Made by a program: the position numbers and the translations under genes
Assembly (NCBI RefSeq): GCF_028462125.1
Contig: NZ_CP115468.1
Span: 1,336,501 to 1,400,500 of the forward strand
Length of the DNA: 64,000 bases
Reading direction: 5' to 3'
Source of the DNA: Leptospira sp. GIMC2001
GTDB lineage: Bacteria; Spirochaetota; Leptospiria; Leptospirales; Leptospiraceae
Notes under the pieces: model-generated
The model's database searches: none
Seen by the model: only the letters and a program-made list of their open reading frames with translations
Told to the model about the DNA's origin: nothing
Part shown: positions 35,209-44,235 of the stretch, in pieces
How positions within the stretch are numbered: the stretch's first letter is position 1
How the letters are laid out: each line of letters opens with the position of its first letter

Positions 35209-35898
35209 TTAAATTTCTTCCTTTTTTGAATTTAAATTTAATGATCCGAGGGATATAACGAAGGCGTAAGCTACCAGTATCCCAAGTGAAACAATTAATA
35301 AAAAAGAAGATATCTTAATGTCGTTGTAGACATTTCCTAAAATTTTTAAAGATTCATAAATAATATGAACAGGATCGTTGACAATGTCCCATGAATTCCA
35401 ACGATAAAATCTACCTAAATATATTCCGAAGGAGGCAAGAGGCGCAATAGCTAGGACAATAAGCCATCCTATTAGTTTATTAAATCTATCACTTATAAGA
35501 ATCTGAATTAATCTTAAAGACATAATACCCGAAAGCATTCCATTCCAAGAAAAAGAATAAAAAAGACAAATGTCATACCAAATAGGTATTCCTTTCTTTG
35601 GTTTTAAATGTATAAAATCACTTACAATGTACGGAGCATTCGGAAAAAACAAAAGCCAAATTAAAAGAAATATAATTAAAACTAAATCAATTTTTCTTCT
35701 TACTTTATAATAAATAAAACTTACATATGCGATCAATAATGGCACTAGGGCGAGAAATAGATTCCAAACCAAGAAATGGTTATATTTGTTTTTAAAATAG
35801 AATATCCTAAATTCAATAAATGCTAAACTAAATAAACATGAAAAAGCTAAAACGATTAATTGTTTTTTGAATGGAATTAAGTGAAATATTTTAATCAT
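35209..35898 (-). CDS. DUF1361-family membrane protein
   Basis: This 229-aa polytopic membrane protein has LLIWLLFFPNAPYIVSDFIH, FYSFSWNGMLSG and SFGIYLGRFYRWNSWDIV, the conserved blocks of DUF1361. About six hydrophobic helices are visible. ATG 35896-35898 is chosen because the longer open frame upstream reads attC 31. Its function is unknown. Confidence 0.82.
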   Translation of the reverse strand: MIKIFHLIPFKKQLIVLAFSCLFSLAFIEFRIFYFKNKYNHFLVWNLFLALVPLLIAYVSFIYYKVRRKIDLVLIIFLLIWLLFFPNAPYIVSDFIHLKPKKGIPIWYDICLFYSFSWNGMLSGIMSLRLIQILISDRFNKLIGWLIVLAIAPLASFGIYLGRFYRWNSWDIVNDPVHIIYESLKILGNVYNDIKISSFLLIVSLGILVAYAFVISLGSLNLNSKKEEI

Positions 35899-35915
35899 AA
35901 CTAAAGTGTTGCGAA

Positions 35916-36091
35916 TAACGGGGAGCGTTGCTGCCGTTCGGGAGAGCCGAGTCTCCAAAGGAGACGTTGGCGTTGGCACGAGATTGCTGTGAACGTAGAG
36001 AGCAGGGCAATCGTAGTGACACCCGAATGGGTCTGAAGCTCCTCTTCCTTAAAGACAAAGGAGCGAAGACGTCTCCAGTAACGCGGAGTTA
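35916..36091 (-). repeat. attC 31 (family A)
   Basis: Family A site. The right end GTTATTCGTCGGATC pairs with GTTATTCGTCAAATC at the far end of cassette 31. Confidence 0.87.
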
Positions 36092-36186
36092 TTCGTCGGA
36101 TCTTTTTTCTATACTTTCTTTTATAATCAATCACTTTTAATTGATACGCAATTTTAAAAATACAATTCTGACTCAATAATAATCTT

Positions 36187-36606
36187 TTAAACTTTCCACA
36201 AAGTCAAAAACTCTTTCGGAGTAACTACTTTGATTCCCTCTTTCGGATAGTCTTTCTTGTTTCTTGTTATGAAATATTCGATGTCTTTAGTTCTAGCGCA
36301 AAAATATTGAATTGAATCTTCAAAATCCTTAATCGTTGAATTTAGACCGAAATCAATAATTTTTTCATCAACAGAAATAATGTGAATGAGATTTTTAAAA
36401 TCTTTAATTAGTTCCCTAGCTTTTTTTGAATTCAATTGTTTTGATAAAATATAGAAAAGATTCCAAATAATCAAAGATGAAATATATCCTTTGATCTTTT
36501 TTTCTTCAATCAGTGATATAATTTCAATTGAATCAATAAAAAATGGCTCTCTACCATATAAAAAATCAATGATGACGTCAGAGTCTAAATAAACCTCTTT
36601 CATCAT
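36187..36606 (-). CDS. vapC: VapC-type PIN-domain toxin (copy 2)
   Basis: Identical in protein sequence to the toxin at 11-430. The same acidic PIN residues are present. Here the antitoxin gene upstream is intact and overlaps by 4 bases, so this cassette is a complete VapBC module. Confidence 0.9.
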   Translation of the reverse strand: MMKEVYLDSDVIIDFLYGREPFFIDSIEIISLIEEKKIKGYISSLIIWNLFYILSKQLNSKKARELIKDFKNLIHIISVDEKIIDFGLNSTIKDFEDSIQYFCARTKDIEYFITRNKKDYPKEGIKVVTPKEFLTLWKV

Positions 36607-36851
36607 TTGTATTTTCTATCTAAATGTTCTGTGATTTCTTTCCTTGCATCAAAATATTCATGATTTTTAAGAATGCCTGCGTATTTTTTTGTAAACTTAG
36701 GTACTCTTCCGAAGCTGCTATTTGTTTGTTTGGAAAGTGTAAATAGGTATTCTTCAACTAGTTTCGAGACGCTTCGATTATTTTTTTTTGCAAAATCTTT
36801 AGCAGCTTGAATGACTTCTTCATTTATTGATAATGTTAATTTGGTATTCAT
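36603..36851 (-). CDS. vapB: VapB-type antitoxin (intact copy)
   Basis: This 82-aa antitoxin has a ribbon-helix-helix-like start (TKLTLSINEEVIQAAKDFAK then SVSKLVEEYLFTL) and a charged C-terminus (DARKEITEHLDRKYK) that should bind the toxin. It is the only intact copy of this antitoxin in the window, so it may also have to neutralise the toxin at 11-430. Confidence 0.85.
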   Translation of the reverse strand: MNTKLTLSINEEVIQAAKDFAKKNNRSVSKLVEEYLFTLSKQTNSSFGRVPKFTKKYAGILKNHEYFDARKEITEHLDRKYK

Positions 36852-36855
36852 GATA

Positions 36856-36894
36856 GTCTACGTAGACAGTATATTAGATCTTACGTATTGTCAA
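36856..36894 (-). promoter_or_regulatory. vapBC operator and promoter (copy 2)
   Basis: Palindrome GTCTACGTAGAC (36856-36867) 4 bases upstream of the vapB start, then a minus-strand TATACT (36868-36873) and TTGACA (36889-36894) with a short 15-base spacer. Confidence 0.55.
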
Positions 36895-36945
36895 ATGTTT
36901 TTTATTTTGATATTATTATATTTTCAGCTTAATGGATTTGACGAA

Positions 36946-37095
36946 TAACGAATGAGCTTGCCGACGTAGATCCTAGGTGAGCCTCCAAAGGAGGCGTTAC
37001 CGTTGGCACGTATTCTTGCTCCTGCAAGAATCGTGACTAGGATCTATGTGTCGAAGACCGAGCCGGTATTCCGGCGATGCGGCAAGCGAAAGTTA
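36946..37095 (-). repeat. attC 32 (family B ends, C-type centre)
   Basis: The same hybrid arrangement as attC 1: family B ends with the GTAGATCCTAGG centre. The right end pairs with the far end of cassette 32 with a one-base shift. Confidence 0.86.
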
Positions 37096-37116
37096 AGCGA
37101 ATGTGCAAGTTTGAAA

Positions 37117-37770
37117 CTATTCATCTAATATTTTGGCACCGACAATATAAGTGTCGATATCAAGTGGTAGATTCAGTTTGGCAAGTCTATTTATTGTTTT
37201 TAAGTCAATATGAAGACCAGCGTTGCTGGATATATATTGATGTTTACAAATAGATATACAAGCATCACTTTTTGATGAGAGATTATTTATACCAGGGATG
37301 TCGGTTTCAAGAATCTTTAAAAGTTCATTTATTGCATTTTCTGTGTCAAAGCATTCTGAAGTTAGTAGTTCAAAATTTATTCTAGTAAAATCATATTTGG
37401 ATTGCAGGTCTTTGCGAAAATCACCCTTAGTCCAACCGCTTGTGTATTTCAGTTTTGTAAGTTTGGATAACTGCTCCAAGCTTAGATTATATGAAACACA
37501 AGAAAGATAACATTTATTTCCATTTTCAATGAAAGAATGTATGACTTCCGACGTTGAATTATCAATTGTGATTCCTAAATAAAACTTCTCCTCGGATATT
37601 TTGAAGTAGATTATAGTATTTTCATTAAATTTCGCAATTCGCTCGATCGTATACTCGCCATCTGTTATATCTATTATATTCACATCCAAGTATTGCTGAG
37701 TTATAGCTAAAGACGGTTTGGAAATTTCATTACGTGCTTTTTTTATTAATATTTCCATGAATAAGTCCAT
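37117..37770 (-). CDS. DUF4279-like protein
   Basis: This 217-aa protein has a C-terminal part (about residues 100-215) that fits DUF4279: YTSGWTKGDFRKDLQ, then ENAINELLKILETDI and the final SNAGLHIDLKTINRLAKLNL with DIDTYIVG. The first 90 residues form an extra, unrecognised beta-rich domain. DUF4279 proteins often occur as immunity-like proteins. The start could be Met1 or Met5. Confidence 0.6.
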   Translation of the reverse strand: MDLFMEILIKKARNEISKPSLAITQQYLDVNIIDITDGEYTIERIAKFNENTIIYFKISEEKFYLGITIDNSTSEVIHSFIENGNKCYLSCVSYNLSLEQLSKLTKLKYTSGWTKGDFRKDLQSKYDFTRINFELLTSECFDTENAINELLKILETDIPGINNLSSKSDACISICKHQYISSNAGLHIDLKTINRLAKLNLPLDIDTYIVGAKILDE

Positions 37771-37808
37771 TTATTGAGTGAAAAATAAGAACATGCTTGC
37801 ATTTCGCT

Positions 37809-38028
37809 TAACGAGGAGCTCAATCGCAGTTGTCGGTAGCTGAGTCTTGAATTTCCCGAGTGAGTCCCCGAACGAGAATTAGAAATTCAAGACGTTAGCG
37901 TTGGCACGAAATTGCGACGAACGAAGTGAGGAAAAGCAATTACAGTGCCACGACAATTGCCCCAAGCCCTCTACCATGACAACAAAGGGCGCAGGGGGTT
38001 TCCGATTGAGCGGAGTTATTCGAAGGAA
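37809..38028 (-). repeat. attC 33 (family E)
   Basis: Family E site: GAGGAGCTCAATCGCAGTTG at the left, CCGATTGAGCGGAGTTA at the right, with a TCTTGAATTTC/GAAATTCAAGA hairpin. The right end GTTATTCGAAGGAACCT pairs with GTTATTCGAAAGAACCT at the far end of cassette 33. Confidence 0.86.
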
Positions 38029-38043
38029 CCTTCTATCAATTAT

Positions 38044-38394
38044 CTAAATTGACCTTAATAAAACATATTCTTTCTTTATGTTTCGGTTCTTTTGTGGATT
38101 TCTTACTTTAGCCTTTATTTCTAAATCCATATCTAGACTATTTAGATAATCTTTAAGTGTTGATATTTTCATATCTTTCCTTGTTTCTAATTTAGACAAT
38201 GAGGATTGTGAAAATGAAGTGATCTCCTCTTGCTTCATACCAATGCTTTTTCTAAGTTCAGAGAGATTGATTTGAAATAATATTTCTTTTGATTTAGATT
38301 TCGCTCTGTCAATACTTTCTTTAGATAAAGATTTTTCAATCTTTTCAATTGCGCTTAGTCTTGGACTTTTTTGCTTTAGGCTTGATTTCTTCAT
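38044..38394 (-). CDS. XRE-family antitoxin
   Basis: This 116-aa antitoxin has its helix-turn-helix at LRKSIGMKQEEITSFSQSSL with SKLETRKDMKISTLKDYLNS. It is similar along its length to the antitoxin at 31083. It overlaps the toxin gene by 50 bases in another frame, an unusually long overlap. Confidence 0.87.
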   Translation of the reverse strand: MKKSSLKQKSPRLSAIEKIEKSLSKESIDRAKSKSKEILFQINLSELRKSIGMKQEEITSFSQSSLSKLETRKDMKISTLKDYLNSLDMDLEIKAKVRNPQKNRNIKKEYVLLRSI

Positions 38395-38728
38395 TTTCTC
38401 TCTCCCATTTTTGATAAATTTCTATTGCCTTGGGAATCATTTCTTCGTAAAAACGATCATTTCCTTTCTTATCTCCAGCATTTAGAATAAGTCCTATTCT
38501 ATCTTTTGTAAATATAAAAAAGATTCGAATTACTTTCAACTTTACCTGGACTCTCAATTCTTTAAGATTATTAATCTTAGTGCCTTGAATAGTATCAACA
38601 TATGGTCTTCCTAAATTAGGACCTTTCTCAGCCAATACATATAGTTGAGAAAGTATTGCTTCTCTAATAGATATATCTTGTTTATAAATCCATAAATCAA
38701 ATTCAATTGTTGATTCTATTAGCCACAC
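38345..38728 (-). CDS. RelE/HigB-like toxin (Gp49 family)
   Basis: This 127-aa toxin has GPNLGRPYVDTIQGTKINNL, KELRVQVKLKVIRIFFIFTK and GDKKGNDRFYEEMIPKA, which match the toxin at 31403 block by block. It ends in a lysine-rich tail that overlaps the antitoxin start. It is probably a ribosome-linked mRNase. Confidence 0.88.
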   Translation of the reverse strand: MWLIESTIEFDLWIYKQDISIREAILSQLYVLAEKGPNLGRPYVDTIQGTKINNLKELRVQVKLKVIRIFFIFTKDRIGLILNAGDKKGNDRFYEEMIPKAIEIYQKWERENEEIKPKAKKSKTKRN

Positions 38729-38861
38729 ACCACCATTATTTCATATATCATGGATTTGTCAAATAGATATTCACTACAGTTCATATTCCTTTTCTTATAG
38801 TTTTTTGCATCAGAATCAGTTAGTTCGATTTATTGAAATTGTTGCTTTAGGTTCTTTCGAA

Positions 38862-39070
38862 TAACGAGGAGCTCAATCGCAGTTGTCGAGAGCTGAGTCT
38901 TGAATTTCCCGAAGGCCTCTGTGCCTGAGGATCAGAAATTCTAGACGTTAGCTTTGGCACGAAATTGCAGCGAACAAAGTGAGCAAAGCAATTGCAGTGC
39001 CACGACAATTGTCCCGAGCCCTCTTCCAAAGCAACAAAGGGCGAAGGGATGAAACGATTGAGCGGAGTTA
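38862..39070 (-). repeat. attC 34 (family E)
   Basis: Family E site with a slightly diverged right half. The right end GTTATTCGAAGTTGTGA pairs with GTTATTCGAAATTGTGA at the far end of cassette 34. Confidence 0.85.
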
Positions 39071-39106
39071 TTCGAAGTTGTGATTTCTTATATTTTAGAA
39101 CTTTTC

Positions 39107-39427
39107 TTACTTTATATCTTCTTCTTTAAATCTAGGATATCCTTCTACATAAATACAATGATTTCCAAATAATTCAAATTCCTCTAAAATTACTTTAACT
39201 CTATACATTCCAACAATATTTTGATCAATCTTTATAGCATTTTCTACAGCTTTGGATATGCTTGCTACTCCTTCAAATTTAGAACAATCCTTTCCTTTTA
39301 TTGTTTTCCTTTCTAAATCATTAAATTTAGTATCAAAACGTATTGCTTTAAATCTTCCAATTTCATCAGAAAATAAAGAAAAAGTTAAAAAGAAAAACAA
39401 TAAGAAGATATATGAATTAATTTTCAA
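39107..39427 (-). CDS. Small secreted protein of unknown function
   Basis: This 106-aa protein has a signal peptide (INSYIFLLFFFLTFSLFS, cleaved near DEIG). The mature part has KGKDCSKFEGVASISKAVEN and NHCIYVEGYPRF with two cysteines that could pair. The pattern resembles the TRL-like or YajI-type small lipoproteins, but I cannot assign it. It overlaps the lipoprotein gene upstream by 11 bases. Confidence 0.55.
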   Translation of the reverse strand: MKINSYIFLLFFFLTFSLFSDEIGRFKAIRFDTKFNDLERKTIKGKDCSKFEGVASISKAVENAIKIDQNIVGMYRVKVILEEFELFGNHCIYVEGYPRFKEEDIK

Positions 39428-39776
39428 TCTTTTCTACCTCATAGACAAGTAAGCATTCTTTAAACTTCTGACAAGCAATATTAATACATACTGTTAATTC
39501 ATCATATCTAATGATCACATTTTCAAAATCATATTTTTTTTCTATACTATCAAAAAATTTATTATTTTCAATAAATAAAAAATCTAAATAATATTTATTT
39601 TTTACCTTTGAACTTTGTTTTTCATCAAAACAATATTTAGCTATAGGTTCCTTAGGATAATAAATTATACCCTCTTTTAGTGGTTCTATATAACCTATTT
39701 CTTGATATTTGGTAATCTTACGAGTTGTACAATTTAAAATGAATATAGAACCAATTATAAGAATTATTTGTTTCAT
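39417..39776 (-). CDS. Predicted lipoprotein, unknown function
   Basis: This 119-aa protein has a lipoprotein signal MKQIILIIGSIFILNC, lipobox ILNC as in Leptospira. The mature part has three further cysteines (YCFDEKQ, TVCINIACQKFKECLLVYE). It is the first gene of cassette 34 and overlaps the next gene, so the two exported proteins are probably made together. Confidence 0.65.
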   Translation of the reverse strand: MKQIILIIGSIFILNCTTRKITKYQEIGYIEPLKEGIIYYPKEPIAKYCFDEKQSSKVKNKYYLDFLFIENNKFFDSIEKKYDFENVIIRYDELTVCINIACQKFKECLLVYEVEKIEN

Positions 39777-39889
39777 ATTTATTTCCTCCTTTCAATTCTC
39801 TTATGATAACTATATAAATTATAATCACAAATTAATATTTCAAAAATGAAATTTTAGATTTATACATAAAATTTCTTCACAATTTCGAA

Positions 39890-40067
39890 TAACGAGGAGC
39901 GTTGCTGCCGTTCGGGAAAGCCGAGTCTCCAAAGGAGACGTTGGCGTTGGCACGAGATTGCATTGAGACAAATTCGAGAAAAGCAATCGTAGTGACACCC
40001 GAATGGGTCTGAAGCTCCGCTTCTTCAAGGGCAAAGGGGCGAGGACGCTTCCAGTAACGCGGAGTTA
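39890..40067 (-). repeat. attC 35 (family A)
   Basis: Family A site. The right end GTTATTCGACGTTTTTATTT pairs with GTTATTCGACATTTTTATTT at the far end of cassette 35. The stop codon of the cassette gene lies in this core. Confidence 0.87.
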
Positions 40068-40919
40068 TTCGACGTTTTTATTTTTTTTATCTTCCATTGT
40101 AATCGTTTTCAACAAGAAAATCACTGCACCGAGAGGGAATGAAATAATAACTTTCCAGTTTTCAAGGAAATTATTTTTCTTTATAGCTACTGGATTTAGA
40201 TTGAGACTAATAAATTGATATTGTGTCAAAAGTTCTGAAGAATTCCAATCGTAAGTAATTCCTGCAACAAAAAGAAATAGTAAAAAGTAGTATTTCTTTT
40301 CGGATGAGTAATTTGAATTTATTAGTTTTAAATAAGCAAAAGTCCAAATCACAATAATGAAAAGAATATAACACAAAACTAAGTAGTTACTAAACTCTAG
40401 ATTTTCAAATTTTAATTTATCCATTAGTTGAATTTCCGAAATAGATAACTTAATTTCTGTAAAATTGAAGCCAACGATTTCATAGTGTTCTTCATTATTT
40501 TTTCCAAAACTTATTTCGCAAAGTGTTGAATTTTCGCTATTGTTCTCAATTAAAAAAAGAATTGTTTTTCCTTCCTCAAGCTGAATTTTTTCTAAATTCA
40601 AGTTCTCCTTTTTTAATAATATTCGTATTTCCGGTTTTGCTATTTTAATCGTATCGTTATACTCTTTTTTATTTAACTCCTTTAAAATATTTTCTTTTTC
40701 TCCAAGATTTTCATTCAGGACATTAAATATATTTTGATATTTTTTTGTTTTTAAGTTTTTGATAAACGTTTCTAAAAATTGTATTTCATTTTCAGTCATT
40801 TTCGAATTCGGATTATTCGTTAAATATCCATTGAAAATTACGCTAATCGTGAAATATATTGAAATACCTAGAAATATTAAGGGTAGAAATTTAAGAGATT
40901 TTGTAATTTTTTCTTTCAT
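40065..40919 (-). CDS. Membrane protein of unknown function, 284 aa
   Basis: I do not recognise this protein. One membrane helix near residues 10-32 is followed by a charged soluble domain of about 140 residues. At least three more hydrophobic helices lie near residues 180-200, 210-228 and 252-270. Its stop codon TAA is part of the attC 35 core. Confidence 0.58.
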   Translation of the reverse strand: MKEKITKSLKFLPLIFLGISIYFTISVIFNGYLTNNPNSKMTENEIQFLETFIKNLKTKKYQNIFNVLNENLGEKENILKELNKKEYNDTIKIAKPEIRILLKKENLNLEKIQLEEGKTILFLIENNSENSTLCEISFGKNNEEHYEIVGFNFTEIKLSISEIQLMDKLKFENLEFSNYLVLCYILFIIVIWTFAYLKLINSNYSSEKKYYFLLFLFVAGITYDWNSSELLTQYQFISLNLNPVAIKKNNFLENWKVIISFPLGAVIFLLKTITMEDKKNKNVE

Positions 40920-40949
40920 CTGTTTTCCTATTGAAATAAAAATGTCGAA

Positions 40950-41112
40950 TAACGGTAAGACTATCCGACGTAGATCCTAGGTGAGCCTCCATAGGAGGCG
41001 TTACCGTTGGCACGTATTCTTGCTTTTGCAAGAATCGTGACTAGGATCTATGTGTCGAAGACCAAGCACTGGGTTCTTCTAGAACTCAGTGCGCAGCGGA
41101 TGGTCATTGTTA
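40950..41112 (-). repeat. attC 36 (family C)
   Basis: Family C site with GTAGATCCTAGG and a CACTGGGTTC stem. The right end GTTATCTGCTGCTGCC pairs with GTTATCTGCAACTGCC at the far end of cassette 36. Confidence 0.86.
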
Positions 41113-41872
41113 TCTGCTGCTGCCGTCATTGAGGCATGGATGCCGATAACTTTCAAAATAAACTTTAATAATCTGATTCTTTTTGTAAATAAACTTAAAT
41201 CTAAGTTCATTTAGATCGCTTAAGTGTAATTCCTTTTTTTTTCTTTGATCTTTTAACTTAGAACGTCCGCTTATAAAGGCAATTTTTCTGAGATAATTTT
41301 TATGTTTTTCACATAAAACTTTAGTGAAACTGTAGAACATACACTCATGAGACAGCTTTATAAGCGTACTTTATTTTTTTCAAATTAAAATTTTGAAACC
41401 TAAAAATAGATTTAATTCTAAAATTTTATCGGTATTCGCTACCAAAAAGATGTTCTAGTAAATCAGGAATTTGCTTTTATAAAACTTTCAAAACTATTAT
41501 TAACAATGATAAACACCAAAAATGAGTTTAAAAAGTCTTTCTTTTTCTTTGAATCAATTTCAAATAAAACTTGTAGAACTCGAGATGAACATCGTTTTAC
41601 TTCAATGAAGAATTGGTATTCAGATCTTACGTTTTCAATTCCAAATATAATCTTTGACAAAACTTATTCAATAGTTTTTTTAAATCAAAAATTATCGATC
41701 TCATCAAATGTGGATTTGAATTTACTTTCTTTGTCTTATTATTTTATTCGTGTTATGTGAAATTAATTAGACCTTTCTTGAAACAAAACAATATTCTCTT
41801 AAAGGCTTTTTAAATTCGTCCTTTTTTATTCAATAAGCGGACACGATGTCCGCTCTTCCAGGCAGTTGCAGA
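41113..41872. other. ORF-less cassette, family 1 (cassette 36)
   Basis: Several short overlapping frames occur on both strands, none with a domain, so no gene is called. The left end carries GAGGCATGGATGCCGATA. The right end carries the AGCGGAC/GTCCGCT hairpin (41836-41842, 41848-41854), here without a long A-run. The middle shares little with other members. Confidence 0.58.
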
Positions 41873-42020
41873 TAACGGTCTGACTATCCGACGTAAATCC
41901 TAGCTGAGCCTCAAAGAGGCGTTAGCGTTGGCACGAATTCTTGCCTTGCAAGAATCGTGACTAGGATTTATGTGTCGCAGACCAAGCCTGTATTTCAGGC
42001 GCAGCGGATAGTTGGTGTTA
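41873..42020 (-). repeat. attC 37 (family C)
   Basis: Family C site with the GCCTCAAAGAGGC stem. The right end GTTATTCGCTGCCGCC pairs with GTTATTCGCAACCGCC at the far end of cassette 37. Confidence 0.86.
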
Positions 42021-42630
42021 TTCGCTGCCGCCGTCTTCGAGGCAGGGATGCCGATATCTTTCGAGGTAAGCCTTCATAATCTAATTCTAATTGTAAAACA
42101 AATTAAATCTTAGATTACACGTTCTACCTAAGTGAAATTTGAATTCTTTTTTTCAACTATTTTAATACTTTTTAAAAATTTACTTCGTATTTAAGCATGA
42201 TTCATAAAATTGATTTCTTTAATTTCCTTTGTCCTAAGAAAACGATCATATTTCTCTGAAGCAATGAATAACATGTAAAACGAATTCAAATAGTCTTTCA
42301 TTATTTTTTAATCATTTTCGCAAAACATTATTTTTTGATACGTTGAACATACACCTTCATCTTTATTTTTCAATTTAAACTGTCAATTTCGAGGACAAAT
42401 CGAATCTTATTGTGAATATTCTCAATTAATTTATTCAATGAATATTCAATTTCTCTTTCAATTTTAATTTGGAATTTCTAATTGGATTTTTTTCTTTTTA
42501 ATTTTCCTCCAGTTTAGAAATTCAAACTTTATCTTTAGTTTTCTCGGCGAAAGTATTCTTCTCTTTTTTAAATTTTTCTTTTTATTTTCAATAAGCGGAC
42601 ACGATGTCCGCTCTTATAGGCGGTTGCGAA
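42021..42630. other. ORF-less cassette, family 1 (cassette 37)
   Basis: There is no gene. The left end has GAGGCAGGGATGCCGATATC, shared with cassette 14. The right end has AGCGGAC (42594-42600) / GTCCGCT (42606-42612). The middle is AT-rich without recognisable signals. Confidence 0.6.
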
Positions 42631-42760
42631 TAACGGTCTGACTATCCGACGTAAATCCTAGGTGAGCCTCGAAGAGGCGTTACCGTTGGATTTATGTGTC
42701 GTAGACCAAGCTCTGCAGTCGCTTTAGCGACAATCAGAGCGCAGTGGGTAGTCGGAGTTA
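42631..42760 (-). repeat. attC 38 (family C/F hybrid)
   Basis: The left part is family C (GGTCTGACTATCCGACG and ATCCTAGGTGAGCC). The right part is family F (TTTATGTGTCGTAGACC ... GTGGGTAGTCGGAGTTA). The right end GTTATTTGTAGTTTTGGC pairs with GTTATTTGTAATTTTGGC at the far end of cassette 38. Confidence 0.82.
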
Positions 42761-43005
42761 TTTGTAGTTTTGGCACGCTAAGTTAAAATTACTGTCTTTG
42801 AGAAAACCGCGATCCGACTGAGGCATCTTCTTACATTAGGAATTTGCCGAATTCTCTCAATAAACTTTCACTTTCGGAGATAATTCACTTAGCATAATTG
42901 AATCGAGTAAGTTTAAGCCAAGCTAATCCCTAATACTTTCTGATTTATTAAGCGGTTTTCGAAAAGAGTTAAGCCCAACTTTCAATTAAAAGCCAAAATT
43001 ACAAA
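42761..43005. other. ORF-less cassette, family 2 (cassette 38)
   Basis: Related to the cassette at 7327. GAAAACCGC and GCGGTTTTC are both kept. The complementary ends changed together (TTTTGGC/GCCAAAA here, TTTTCGC/GCGAAAA there), a compensatory change. No gene. Confidence 0.62.
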
Positions 43006-43136
43006 TAACGATTCAGACTACCCGACGTAAATTCGAGCTGAGTCTCGAAGAGACGTTAGCGCTGAATTTATGTGTCGTAGACCAAGCTCTGCGGTCGCTT
43101 TAGCGACATTCAGAGCGCAGTGGGTAGTCGGAGTTA
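43006..43136 (-). repeat. attC 39 (family F)
   Basis: Intact family F site with GAGTCTCGAAGAGACG, the uninterrupted form of attC 7. The right end GTTAGTAGTAGTTTTCGC pairs with the far end of cassette 39. Confidence 0.85.
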
Positions 43137-43381
43137 GTAGTAGTTTTCGCACGCTTGCTGATTTTTTCTATCTTTGAGAAAACCGCGATCCGACTAATGC
43201 ATCTTTCTACATTAAGATTTTGCCGACTTCTCTCAACGAACTTTCACTTTCTGAAATAAAAAGCATAGTATAGTTGAATCGTGCAAATATAGACTCAGTA
43301 AAACCTTATTACTTTTTGATTTATTAAGCGGTTTTCGAAAAGAATAAAACCTGACTTTCAATTAAAAGCGAAAATTACTAC
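43137..43381. other. ORF-less cassette, family 2 (cassette 39)
   Basis: Very close to the cassette at 7327, with the same ends and the GAAAACCGC/GCGGTTTTC pair. No gene. Confidence 0.62.
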
Positions 43382-43557
43382 TAACGAGGAGCGTTGCTGC
43401 CGTTCGGGACAGCCGAGTCTCCGAAGGAGACGTTGGCGTTGGCACGAGATTGCTTCGAACGAAGTGAAAAAAGCAATCGTAGTGACACCCGAATGGGTCT
43501 GAAGCTCCGCTTCCTTAAGATCAAAGGAGCGAAGACGTCTCCAGTAACGCGGAGTTA
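43382..43557 (-). repeat. attC 40 (family A)
   Basis: Family A site. The right end GTTATACGCCGTTTTTT pairs with GTTATACGCCATTTTTT at the far end of cassette 40. The stop codon of the cassette gene lies in the core. Confidence 0.87.
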
Positions 43558-44235
43558 TACGCCGTTTTTTCTCATTAATTTGTAGGATATAATTTCAAAA
43601 GCATATTTTCGTTTTTTGAAAGTATATATAATTCCCTCAGCACTTCTGTAAATCATTCCACTAACAAATAGAAATGGTTTTACATGATTCCTTTTGTATT
43701 TGCCGTCGAGTGAATTGGGTGCAAGTTCAGAAACTAATCCTTTAAAAGATGAAATTAGTTCGGCATATGCTGCCATATGTTTTACTTCACCGAATGCTTT
43801 CAGATATTTATTCTCAACTGCGTCGAAAGAAGTATAACCTGATAAATCCATGTCTTCAATTACTGCGATATCACAACATAAATTTGCAGATCCATCTTCA
43901 TCTGCATAAGTACGAATTCTTAATTGATGCCGAATTTGGCATTTCTGTCTACCTTTTTCACACCGAGCATAAGAATAATTGTTTGGTAGTCCATTTGTGG
44001 AAAATTTAAGCTTAAATATTTTAATACCTTTTTTTTGTGTAGGATTAATTATTTCGATATTCCAATTATTCTTTCTATATCTACTAATAGTGTCTGCAAA
44101 TACATAAGCTTCAAAAGTTTGATTTACTCTGTTACCAAATTTATTTATGTTAGCTTTATTATTTCTGAAATAGGAAGTTAGTTTTTTCTTAATTTCATTC
44201 TGATCAAAATCGTATATATTTTTTGAATTTTTCAT
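43555..44235 (-). CDS. Possible PD-(D/E)XK nuclease-like protein
   Basis: This 226-aa protein has no close relative that I know. The segment LCCDIAVIEDMD (about residue 118) followed by LKAFGEVKHMAAYAEL (about residue 145) gives a D...ExK pattern with a helix after it, as in PD-(D/E)XK nucleases. A basic Cys/Arg-rich stretch (ARCEKGRQKCQIRHQLRI) precedes it. It overlaps the upstream gene by 32 bases. Together they could be a two-gene defence or restriction-like module, but this is inference. Confidence 0.5.
   Translation of the reverse strand: MKNSKNIYDFDQNEIKKKLTSYFRNNKANINKFGNRVNQTFEAYVFADTISRYRKNNWNIEIINPTQKKGIKIFKLKFSTNGLPNNYSYARCEKGRQKCQIRHQLRIRTYADEDGSANLCCDIAVIEDMDLSGYTSFDAVENKYLKAFGEVKHMAAYAELISSFKGLVSELAPNSLDGKYKRNHVKPFLFVSGMIYRSAEGIIYTFKKRKYAFEIISYKLMRKNGV

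Noticed and set aside
41110..41760. Several frames of 65-85 codons in cassette 36
   Set aside because: They overlap each other on both strands, are not conserved in the related ORF-less cassettes and show no motif.
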